Source: Planctomycetota bacterium (GTDB lineage: Bacteria > Planctomycetota > UBA1135). From it: DNA of 64,000 nucleotides. The notes beneath the pieces are model-generated. The model saw nothing but the letters and a program-made list of their open reading frames with translations. It was not told the DNA's origin and ran no database searches. Positions 43,673 through 51,600 of the stretch are shown one piece after another. Within the stretch, counting starts at the first letter, position 1. The number at the start of each line of letters is the position of its first letter. The stretch is taken from positions 1 to 64,000 of the forward strand of contig JASMMA010000014.1 of assembly GCA_030748415.1 (NCBI GenBank). Reading direction: 5' to 3'. Both the position numbers and the translations under genes were made by a program.

Positions 43673-45589
43673 TTAGGCGAGCCGAGATTGAACCAAGTTT
43701 TCGAGCCCCCCGGCAATAATGAGTTCTTGTGCGGTTGGACCCAAAGCGGAGAAGGGGAAGAAATGTTCCGCCAGGTGAATGGTACCCGTTTTGAAGTCCA
43801 GCTTGGCCCGTAGAGATGTCCGGATGGTTGGAGCAGAGTCTAGGCCTTGTTTCCGAAGCCATTCGACTATTTTGGGGCAATCGACTAGGACAATCCCATT
43901 ATTGAAAGCATTTCGCTTGTAAGTTGCCGAAAAGGAGCCCGCAATCACCAAGGGGATTCCTCGAAATTGAATCGCCGTGGCGGCTTGTTCCCGGCTGGAA
44001 CCGGTTCCAAAATTGAACCCGCTCACCAGTAGGTCGCCTTCCTGGGCAAGTTGTTGAAACTTCGGATCATAATTCTCCATCGCGACGGCAGCCATTTCCT
44101 CAGGGCTCATGTCTTCGCGGTAAGTGTATTTTCCTGGGTAAATTCCGTCCGTGTTGAGGTTGTCTGCATCACAGAAGAGGAGTTCACCTTCAATGGAGGT
44201 AGGAAAGCCCTCAAGGATGGGCGTTTCAGTTGCTTCCGGGTTGGGTTGAGGCGGAATCGAGAGTTGGCGATCAGGGCCGGAGCCTTGGAGATTATCCGGT
44301 GCACAAATATGTCCAGCGATTGCGCTTGCGGCAACCACAGCAGGGGATGCGAGATAGGCTTCCGAGTCTTTGGAACCCATTCGACCTTTGAAGTTACGGT
44401 TCGTTGCAGAAATACCAACCTCACCATCTTCAAGAAGGCCCTCGCCCATCCCAATGCACGGGCCGCAACCGGCAGGGAGCACCTTCGCGCCAGCCGCCAA
44501 CAAAGTAGCCCAATCACCTCGTGATTCGGATTCGCGCTGCACTTCAGTCGAGGCGGGTGCAAGGTAGAAGCCAACCTCGTCAGCCACGGACTTGCCTTTC
44601 AGAACATCAGCGGCCTCAGCTAAATCTTCTACCCGCGCGTTGGTGCAAGATAAAAGGTATGCCTTGTTGATTTTGCGTTTTTGGGTTTCGACATCCGAGA
44701 CCTTCTCCATAACTTTGACGGTATGGGGGCCACATATGCATGGAACAACGCTATCAAGGTCCAACTCAATGACCTGGGCATATTGGGCGTCTTCGTCCGC
44801 TTGAAGGGGAGACTTTTCAAGCTCATCAATAGCGGAGGATTTCAGAGCGGGATGAGTTCCCTCGCGCTCTCGATACCACGCAACCGTTTTTTCATCACAG
44901 GGAAAAATGCCCGTCAAAGCGCCCCATTCCGTGGTCATGTTTGCAATCGTAAGCCGCGAAGCAATATTCAAATTGGAAACTCCCGACCCTTCGAAAACAA
45001 GAGCGTGATTCAGGACCTCATCCTGGTTGTAAAGGCCGCAAAGGGAAACAATGACATCTTTACCACTGACTCCTTTTCGGAGTTTTCCTCGAAGAACTAC
45101 CTTTGTCACAGGGGGGATTTGCCACCAAGTTTCACCGGTTGCCCATAAAGCGGCTGCGTCGGTGCGGACGACGGGCGTTCCGAGAGCGCCAATGCCCCCG
45201 TAAACATTTGAGTGAGAGTCGGAGGCGACCACCAAGGTACCAGGCCAAGCGTAGCCCTCTTCAATCATGATTTGGTGTCCAATGCCACGGCCCGCAGGAT
45301 GAAAATCAACCCCCATTTTTTGGCCAAATGCCTCGATGTTTGAATACTTTTTCAGGTTATTTTCAGAAGTATCTTGAACATTGTGGTCCAGCGTGAAAAC
45401 GGGTTGTGCAGGATTATTGACTTCCGTTGCACCCAAGCCCTTAAATTTCAACATCACAGCGGCAGTGTTGTCATGGGTCATGACATGCCGTGGACGAACG
45501 GTTACAAAGTCACCAGTTTTAACGATTTGCCCATTTGGTAATCCAACAGCAAAGCGTTGGACAATCTTCTCCACTAGGTTTTGTGCCAT
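43673..45589 (-). CDS. Aconitase-superfamily hydratase of the fungal homoaconitase (Lys4) type
   Basis: This 638-residue single-chain enzyme keeps the catalytic and swivel domains fused. The three [4Fe-4S] ligands are Cys315 (LLSCTNAR), Cys375 and Cys378 (GCGPCIGMG). Many segments match fungal mitochondrial Lys4 closely from memory: HVMTHDNTAAVMLKFKGLG, YPAGRGIGHQIMIEEGYA (here HPAGRG), VRTDAAALWATGETWWQIPP, LTIANMTTEWGAL, ISATNRNFKGRMGSKD and FNFGTGSSREQAAT. Lys4 hydrates homoaconitate to homoisocitrate in the alpha-aminoadipate route to lysine. Prokaryotic homoaconitases are usually split into two subunits, so this is unusual. It could instead act as the cell's aconitase. It is 24 bases after the toroid gene and 17 before the sulfatase-like gene. 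Confidence 0.85.
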   Translation of the reverse strand: MAQNLVEKIVQRFAVGLPNGQIVKTGDFVTVRPRHVMTHDNTAAVMLKFKGLGATEVNNPAQPVFTLDHNVQDTSENNLKKYSNIEAFGQKMGVDFHPAGRGIGHQIMIEEGYAWPGTLVVASDSHSNVYGGIGALGTPVVRTDAAALWATGETWWQIPPVTKVVLRGKLRKGVSGKDVIVSLCGLYNQDEVLNHALVFEGSGVSNLNIASRLTIANMTTEWGALTGIFPCDEKTVAWYREREGTHPALKSSAIDELEKSPLQADEDAQYAQVIELDLDSVVPCICGPHTVKVMEKVSDVETQKRKINKAYLLSCTNARVEDLAEAADVLKGKSVADEVGFYLAPASTEVQRESESRGDWATLLAAGAKVLPAGCGPCIGMGEGLLEDGEVGISATNRNFKGRMGSKDSEAYLASPAVVAASAIAGHICAPDNLQGSGPDRQLSIPPQPNPEATETPILEGFPTSIEGELLFCDADNLNTDGIYPGKYTYREDMSPEEMAAVAMENYDPKFQQLAQEGDLLVSGFNFGTGSSREQAATAIQFRGIPLVIAGSFSATYKRNAFNNGIVLVDCPKIVEWLRKQGLDSAPTIRTSLRAKLDFKTGTIHLAEHFFPFSALGPTAQELIIAGGLENLVQSRLA

Positions 45590-45613
45590 CCGGAAAGGAT
45601 ATCCGCGCCGCCC

Positions 45614-47215
45614 CTAACCTTTAGGGGGAAGCCATTTTTTAGGGGCGATATGAGTGCGGAAGTTTTCTGGAGTTTCACCGGATTTTGAGGAGATACGGCA
45701 TGAGAAAGGAGTATTTCCATATTCCTCATCCACTAAAATTAATAAGAAGTGGGGGCCGGGTGAAAGTTGAAAATTCGCAACCAACTCCTCAGCGATGGGG
45801 GCCGTAATGCGCTGGTCGAAGGCAATTTGTTCGCCATCCAGCCAAACGCTCCAGCCATCTTCCAAGGCCAGCCATAGACTGAGCTCCAAATCAGGGGATT
45901 CCAAGGGAGCATCGAATATTAAATTTGTGGAGAGTGCCCAAAGTAAGTTGTCCACTCCGCGGCCGGTAACCTCTTCGAGGTTTACGCCCACGGCGGCGGG
46001 CAAGCGAATGTGTTCCCATTTCTTCCTGGCCACCTTAGCCCTGGAGTTTTTCAATTTTTGGGGTTTGAATGGTGGACTGGCTAACAACTCGTTCCCTTGC
46101 TTGGCCTGCCAAGGACCTGCAATCATCCAATCACGAACAAAGGGCACACCTTCCTTAAGAAGTGGCGTTGGTTCATCCGGTTGCATTTCCTTATCAAGAG
46201 CGGAATAAATAGTTGCGAGTTCAGGGTCTTGAGTGAGGGTAGCCCGACGCAAGAAAAGGAGAGCAAAGCATGTGCTCTCAAGGCTTCGAGTGCCGCCGGT
46301 ATTCCACCAACCTGAGCGGCGTTGTTCTTTGATTAACCAAGCTGCGCCCTCCTGATACCAATCATGGTCACCAATTAGCTCCAGCTTGGCAAAGCCAGCA
46401 TAGCGTTCAATTGCCCAGAGATGGGGGTATTGCCAACTGGGGGTCCATGAACGAACGCCTACTGCGTTTCGGTCAGGAGCAAAGTGCTCCGCGAGCCAAG
46501 ATTTCGCCTGGGCCCATTCCCTCTTCTTTTTCTTTAGAATCTTGCGCATTCGGCCTGATTTGGCCCCCAAGTCAGCAAGGATTTCTAGTGAACCCAACAT
46601 CGCTGCGGTCATTCCCTGAGAAGGCTGGTGGTGAAGTTCATATTTGAAACCACCCGTTTCTTTGTCTTGAAATCGCCAAATCCCTTCAGCGGCTTTTGTG
46701 AGGGTTTCTTCTGGGATAGTGAGGCCCATTTCATGGGCGGCTCGAAATCCCAATATTGCAAAGGCTGCATTACTGGTGTCTAGATGGCTCCATGGATAAG
46801 CCCACATGCCCTGGGTTTGGGTTTGAACAAGAAAGTTGAGGTCCTGTTGGGCAGTTTCGAGGAGCTTGGCGTTTGGGCGAAGAGTTGAGAGCATCAACAA
46901 GCGAGTTGATGCGGAATAAACACTTCTTATTTCTACCCCAAGAATGTAGGGGAGGGCTTTTTGAATCACAGGGTCCTTGGGGTTCACCCCTGATTTGAGG
47001 AGCGTGTAAACCACAAGCGATGCCATTCCTCCGGGGTGTTCTTGGGAGTATTGGTCCCAATTCCCATTGCTGGCCTGTTCATTGCTCAGCCATTCCACTC
47101 CGCGGCCAATCGCGTGGTTGACCCGGACCCCCAATGTGACTTCTTCTACTTGGGAAGAAACTTCTGGTTCCTGCAACAGGGCAACTGCGAGGAGGGCAAG
47201 TGGGAAGGCGGACAC
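45614..47215 (-). CDS. Secreted squalene-cyclase/prenyltransferase-like alpha-toroid protein
   Basis: The 533-residue protein has a signal peptide (AFPLALLAVALLQ). Residues 30-340 contain repeats of the alpha/alpha-toroid found in squalene-hopene cyclases and prenyltransferases: RGVEWLSNEQASNGNWDQY, IWRFQDKETGGFKYE, AAWLIKEQRRSGWW. The catalytic DXDD of cyclases is not seen, so an enzyme role is doubtful; many secreted bacterial toroid proteins of this kind are binding or scaffold proteins. The C-terminal 150 residues (PFVRDWMIAGPW, VWLDGEQIAFDQRITAP) resemble a carbohydrate-binding PA14-like or jelly-roll domain. A 7-bp hairpin (CCCCTAA/TTAGGGG) covers its stop codon. Its start is only 27 bases from that of the divergent GH172 gene. 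Confidence 0.72.
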   Translation of the reverse strand: MSAFPLALLAVALLQEPEVSSQVEEVTLGVRVNHAIGRGVEWLSNEQASNGNWDQYSQEHPGGMASLVVYTLLKSGVNPKDPVIQKALPYILGVEIRSVYSASTRLLMLSTLRPNAKLLETAQQDLNFLVQTQTQGMWAYPWSHLDTSNAAFAILGFRAAHEMGLTIPEETLTKAAEGIWRFQDKETGGFKYELHHQPSQGMTAAMLGSLEILADLGAKSGRMRKILKKKKREWAQAKSWLAEHFAPDRNAVGVRSWTPSWQYPHLWAIERYAGFAKLELIGDHDWYQEGAAWLIKEQRRSGWWNTGGTRSLESTCFALLFLRRATLTQDPELATIYSALDKEMQPDEPTPLLKEGVPFVRDWMIAGPWQAKQGNELLASPPFKPQKLKNSRAKVARKKWEHIRLPAAVGVNLEEVTGRGVDNLLWALSTNLIFDAPLESPDLELSLWLALEDGWSVWLDGEQIAFDQRITAPIAEELVANFQLSPGPHFLLILVDEEYGNTPFSCRISSKSGETPENFRTHIAPKKWLPPKG

Positions 47216-47242
47216 TCGGAAACTCTAAACGGAGCGGGGGGG

Positions 47243-48844
47243 ATGTGCGTAAACTCTCCCGTAATAGGCATGTTGACCGCCCTCCTTCTCTCTGCACTCC
47301 CCATTTTCCCCGCACAATCTCTTGAATACGGAGATTTGCTTCTCGAATACAAAGATTTGACCCAGCTGGCTGCCATGCCAGTTGAAGGGGTTCATTTTCG
47401 ACAGTTTTCCTCTTACGACCGCCAATCAGAGGCCGGGCCCGGGGATTCTGAAGCCTGGTTCGCCAACCAGGATCGGGGTAATTACCTGAGAAAAGAAGAG
47501 CTCAACGGTGAGCCGCTGTTTGTGATGGCTGAGCATATGGGGCCCGGCGTGATTCGCCGCATTTGGTCTGCTAATCCTTCCGGTGACATTTTGTTTTTTG
47601 TAAACGGTTCACAAGAACCCGCCCTTCGAGTTCCGATGCTGTCCCTTTTTGATGGGAGCCACGATGCTTTCCAATCTCCTTTGGCAACGATTCAAGCCAA
47701 GGGTCATACATCTTGGGTTCCTCTCCCTTTTGCTAAAAGCCTGAAGGTATGTACGACCGAGTCGGATCTTTACTACCACATCGGGGTGCGCACTTATCCT
47801 AGCGATTTTAAGTTGCCTTCTCTTTCGGACAAACTTCTCTCCGACAACCAAAGTGAGTTGGATTTTGTTAACAACCTCCTTGCGAGCAGGGAATTTGTAT
47901 CTCATCCGAGAAGGAGGACGGAGCAGGTCGGTCGTTATCGCCCCAACATGCAACAATCTCTTTGGATTAATGGTCGGGGAACCGTCCATTTTCTGCGGGT
48001 TGTTCTTATGAATCAAGACAAGCTTGCAGATATTGATTCCATACTTAGAAATATGCGAGTTGAGATTCTTGCAGATCGGAGCAAGGTCCCACAAGTGAAC
48101 ATGCCATTTTCGGAGTTCTTTGGTGCTGGCCCAGGACTTCAGCCTCATTTGGGCTACTTAACTCGAATCAAAGAGGAAAAGGATGGATCTGCTGAATTCC
48201 ACTGCTTTCTCCCAATGCCATTCGAAAACGGCATCCGTTTAAATATTTTCAATGAAAGCCGAAGCAAAATCTATATTAAGACTCAGCTTTATTTTGATAC
48301 TGAACCGCCTAAGCCCCTTCGACTTCATGCGGGCTGGCATTCCGAGCTGGATGTTTCAACCAGGCCCCATCAAGATTGGAGTGTCCTTGACGCGGAAGGT
48401 CCCGGACGCTTGGTAGGAACCCAACTTTCGATTCGGAACTTGACCCGGACATGGTGGGGAGAAGGCGACGAAAAGATTTATGTTGATGGCGAAACTCACC
48501 CATCAATTTTTGGAACTGGAACCGAGGATTTCTTTGGTTATGCCTGGTGCTGTCCCGACACTTTCACTCATCCTCTTTTTGCACAAACTCGATGTGATGG
48601 TCCAGACAACTATGGGTGGACAAGCCTAAATCGATTCATGATTGGCGATTCGATTCCATTTATGGAACGCATTCGGTTTGACCTAGAACTTTGGCATTGG
48701 GAAGACCTGAAGGTTGATCTTGCCACGAGTGTTTGGTGGTACGCCCCTCTCGAGGGGACCCATCGTCTTCCACCGATTCCTGACCCAGATGCCCGCGACC
48801 CACGCATGGTTCCTGAAGCCCCTCCAAAGAAGACCCAAAACTAA
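47243..48844 (+). CDS. DUF2961 / glycoside hydrolase family 172 protein, secreted
   Basis: The 533-residue protein has a signal peptide (GMLTALLLSALPIFPAQS). Family segments include VIRRIWSANPSGDILFFVNG, FDGSHDAFQSPL, GHTSWVPLPFAKSLKV and the strongly conserved GTGTEDFFGYAWC, which supplies acidic catalytic residues. DUF2961 is now glycoside hydrolase family 172, whose characterised members act on alpha-fructofuranosides, difructose anhydride or arabinofuranosides and assemble as trimers or hexamers. The substrate here is unknown. Frames starting further upstream (47036) would overlap the divergent gene and lack a signal peptide; 47243 or 47270 is likely, and GGAGCGGGG precedes the former. 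Confidence 0.85.
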   Translation: MCVNSPVIGMLTALLLSALPIFPAQSLEYGDLLLEYKDLTQLAAMPVEGVHFRQFSSYDRQSEAGPGDSEAWFANQDRGNYLRKEELNGEPLFVMAEHMGPGVIRRIWSANPSGDILFFVNGSQEPALRVPMLSLFDGSHDAFQSPLATIQAKGHTSWVPLPFAKSLKVCTTESDLYYHIGVRTYPSDFKLPSLSDKLLSDNQSELDFVNNLLASREFVSHPRRRTEQVGRYRPNMQQSLWINGRGTVHFLRVVLMNQDKLADIDSILRNMRVEILADRSKVPQVNMPFSEFFGAGPGLQPHLGYLTRIKEEKDGSAEFHCFLPMPFENGIRLNIFNESRSKIYIKTQLYFDTEPPKPLRLHAGWHSELDVSTRPHQDWSVLDAEGPGRLVGTQLSIRNLTRTWWGEGDEKIYVDGETHPSIFGTGTEDFFGYAWCCPDTFTHPLFAQTRCDGPDNYGWTSLNRFMIGDSIPFMERIRFDLELWHWEDLKVDLATSVWWYAPLEGTHRLPPIPDPDARDPRMVPEAPPKKTQN

Positions 48845-48846
48845 GC

Positions 48847-50373
48847 ATGACTACCCCCCATGAAGAAACACTTTTCTCCCTTTGGCGTGAACTCGTGGAT
48901 GTTTCCTCCGCTTCTGCAGTTTTGGAATGGGATCAGGAAACTTATATGCCCTCAAAAGGCCAAGAGGGTCGCGGACGCGCCCTGTCCACCCTTGCAGGTA
49001 TTCGCCACCGATTGGTAACCGCCCCAGAACTTTCCGATGCCCTATCCGCATGCGAAGAGAAGGCCGAACCCGGTTCCGACTTGGAGGCCCAATGCCGTGA
49101 AGCCCGTCGGACGGTTGACCGTGCAAGCCGCGTTAGCGAAGACTTGGCGAAGGCGCTTGCCGAGGCAACGAGTCAGGGACTTGCTAGTTGGCAAAAGGCT
49201 CGTGCAGGGTCAGATTTTTCGGTTTTTGAAGAGTCGCTCGGGCGAATTATTGAATTGCGTCGCGAGCAAGCAGAGGCCATTGATTCAAGCCGTTCAACTT
49301 ACGATGTATTGATGGATGAATTTGAGCCAGGTGCAACTGAATCTGCATTAGCTCCTGTCTTTGAAAATTTGTGTGAACAATTGTCACCATTAATTTTGGA
49401 AGCGGCGAAAAGTCGGCCAGTAGATGAGGCGCCTGCCATGGGGGATTTCCCCGTTGCCGAACAGAAAGCCTTCGGTCTTTTTGTCGCTGAGCAAATGGGT
49501 TTTGATTTTCAAGCAGGAAGGCTGGACGCCACGACTCACCCTTTCTGCTCAGGGTTTCACTCGAATGATGTTCGTATTACCTGGCGCCATTTGGAAGGGG
49601 ATTTCCGGTCTGCTCTTTATGGAATCATGCACGAGGCCGGGCATGGCCTTTATGAACAAGGATTGCCCTCCAAATGGGCAGGAACGCCGATTGGGGGCGC
49701 AGTGAGCTTAGGAATCCACGAATCCCAATCACGGCTCTGGGAAAACCTGGTGGGCAGAAGTCGTTCCTTCTGGAAATGGGCCCTCCCTCATTTCGTGAAG
49801 CATTTCCCCGCAAAAGATGGCCTCACTGTGGACCAGCTTTGGCCCGCATTGCACACCGCACGACCCAGTTTGATTCGTGTTGAGGCCGATGAAGCAACAT
49901 ACAATTTGCACATCGCAATTCGGTTCGACATTGAGCGGCGTTTGTTCGCTGGCGAAATCAGCGTTCCCGATCTACCCGAAGCCTGGGACAACGCCTATGA
50001 AAAGTATCTTGGCATTCGAGCAGAAAATGCCTCCGATGGTGTTTTGCAGGACATCCATTGGTCGATGGGTGCTTTTGGCTATTTCCCAACCTATTCCTTG
50101 GGAAATCTCATTGCCTGTCAATTGTTTGACGCGGCTGAAAATGAGTTGGGGGACCTGGACGAGGCATTTGCGGTGGGGGAGTTTGCTCCACTACGCGATT
50201 GGCTCGGCGAAAAGGTACACTCCCAAGGCTCCCGATGGAACGCATCGGAGCTGGTTCAAAAAGCCACCGGGCAACCCCTAACTGCAGGCCCATTTTTGGC
50301 CTACATCCGGGATGTTAGCTCCGAGGCTTACGGTCTGGAAAATCCTGCTCCTTCTAGCGGTTCGCGCCGCTAA
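48847..50373 (+). CDS. Carboxypeptidase Taq (M32 family)
   Basis: A 508-residue cytoplasmic zinc carboxypeptidase. The zinc site is HEAGH (about residue 261) with the third ligand Glu in GIHESQSRLWEN. Other family segments are WDQETYMPSKG near the N-terminus, DVRITWRH, and the C-terminal DIHWSMGAFGYFPTYSLGNL. The family trims C-terminal residues of peptides with broad specificity. Length is standard. It starts two bases after the GH172 stop, which suggests co-transcription without obvious functional linkage. Confidence 0.95.
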   Translation: MTTPHEETLFSLWRELVDVSSASAVLEWDQETYMPSKGQEGRGRALSTLAGIRHRLVTAPELSDALSACEEKAEPGSDLEAQCREARRTVDRASRVSEDLAKALAEATSQGLASWQKARAGSDFSVFEESLGRIIELRREQAEAIDSSRSTYDVLMDEFEPGATESALAPVFENLCEQLSPLILEAAKSRPVDEAPAMGDFPVAEQKAFGLFVAEQMGFDFQAGRLDATTHPFCSGFHSNDVRITWRHLEGDFRSALYGIMHEAGHGLYEQGLPSKWAGTPIGGAVSLGIHESQSRLWENLVGRSRSFWKWALPHFVKHFPAKDGLTVDQLWPALHTARPSLIRVEADEATYNLHIAIRFDIERRLFAGEISVPDLPEAWDNAYEKYLGIRAENASDGVLQDIHWSMGAFGYFPTYSLGNLIACQLFDAAENELGDLDEAFAVGEFAPLRDWLGEKVHSQGSRWNASELVQKATGQPLTAGPFLAYIRDVSSEAYGLENPAPSSGSRR

Positions 50374-50407
50374 GATTTGACCCTCAAATCACCCCCCCCT
50401 AAAAAAA

Positions 50408-51523
50408 ATGGCAAAGCACAAAATTGGTTGGATGCCCGGCGATGGCGTTGGGATAGAAGTAATGAACGCAACAAAAACCGTACTGGATGCGGTTGGACTG
50501 GATGCTGAGTACACCCACCTCGATATTGGTTGGGAATTCTGGCGTTCTGAAGGCGACCCTTTGCCCCTGCGGACCATTGAGGGTCTTCGCGCCTGTGATG
50601 CAGCTCTTTTTGGGGCAATTACTTCCAAGCCGAAAGCTGAAGCGGAGGCCGAACTTGCCCCCGAATTTCAAGGTAAGGGAATGTCCTATCGGTCGCCCAT
50701 CGTCCGCATGCGGCAAGAGTTTGACCTCTATTCAAACTGTCGCCCTTGCAAGGCATTTGATGGCAACCCTCTTAACTTCCAAGATGGAATCGACCTTGTC
50801 GTTTTCCGAGAGAACACTGAAGGGATGTACACAGGAATCGAATGGAGTCCTGTTGAGGGACCGATTCGTACAGCTTTGGAATCCCACCCTTCCTTTGAAC
50901 GATTCAAGTCTGTTCCCCCAGAGAAGATGGCCTTCTCAAGTCGAATCATTACCTGGAAAGGTTCTGAGCGAATCGTTCGCGCGGCTTTTGAGTACGCAAA
51001 GAAACATGGTTACCCCACGGTTACTGTTGTAGAAAAACCCAATGTCCTTCGCGAAACAAGTGGCATGTTCACGGATGCGGCCAAGGCTGTTGCAAAAGAC
51101 TACCCTGGAATCGAACTTTGGGAAACCAACATTGACGCCATGGTGATGTGGCTGGTGAAAGACCCACAAAATTATGGTGTGATTGCAACATCAAACCTGT
51201 TTGGTGATGTGGTTTCTGATCTCTGTGCACAACTTGTAGGTGGCCTTGGTTTCGCAGCAGCAGGTAACATTGGTAAAGATGTTGCAGTCTTCGAGCCAAC
51301 CCACGGTTCTGCTCCAAAATACGACGGACAAGATAAAGTCAATCCAATTGCTTGTATTTTAGCTTCACGAATGATGCTGAGTTTCCTCGGGGAAGCGGAA
51401 ATGGCGGATGCCGTTGGGAAAGCGATTGCGAAGGTCATCGCTGAAGGAAAGGCCCAGACCTACGACATGGGTGGAAGCACAAAGTGCTCCGAGATGGGCG
51501 CTGCGATTGCCGCTGCCCTGTAA
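50408..51523 (+). CDS. Isocitrate/homoisocitrate dehydrogenase family enzyme
   Basis: This 371-residue beta-decarboxylating dehydrogenase begins IGWMPGDGVGIEVM. The substrate-binding region reads YRSPIVRMRQEFDLYSNCRP and the metal-binding Asp residues lie in NLFGDVVSDLCA. FRENTEGMYTGIEW and the RS serine resemble E. coli isocitrate dehydrogenase. HGSAPKYDGQDKVNP has the Lys-Tyr pair associated there with NADP use; NAD enzymes of the family usually have Asp-Ile at this position. The substrate could be isocitrate or homoisocitrate. The Lys4-like homoaconitase 4.8 kb away makes the pair two successive steps of either pathway. A long GC-poor C/A run precedes the start (CCCCCCCTAAAAAAAA), with no clear ribosome-binding site. 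Confidence 0.85.
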   Translation: MAKHKIGWMPGDGVGIEVMNATKTVLDAVGLDAEYTHLDIGWEFWRSEGDPLPLRTIEGLRACDAALFGAITSKPKAEAEAELAPEFQGKGMSYRSPIVRMRQEFDLYSNCRPCKAFDGNPLNFQDGIDLVVFRENTEGMYTGIEWSPVEGPIRTALESHPSFERFKSVPPEKMAFSSRIITWKGSERIVRAAFEYAKKHGYPTVTVVEKPNVLRETSGMFTDAAKAVAKDYPGIELWETNIDAMVMWLVKDPQNYGVIATSNLFGDVVSDLCAQLVGGLGFAAAGNIGKDVAVFEPTHGSAPKYDGQDKVNPIACILASRMMLSFLGEAEMADAVGKAIAKVIAEGKAQTYDMGGSTKCSEMGAAIAAAL

Positions 51524-51600
51524 AGCTCCATCTTTCGAAATTTTGCGCTCTCGGCTCGGCGGGATAGGGCGGTGTGTTGTATTGTGGATGCACTTTCCTC

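Noticed and set aside
45611-45627. CCCCTAA-CCT-TTAGGGG hairpin at the stop of the toroid gene as a terminator
   Set aside because: The stem is only 7 bp with no T-run, and the homoaconitase gene begins 24 bases on in the same direction, so it is more likely incidental or within a shared transcript.
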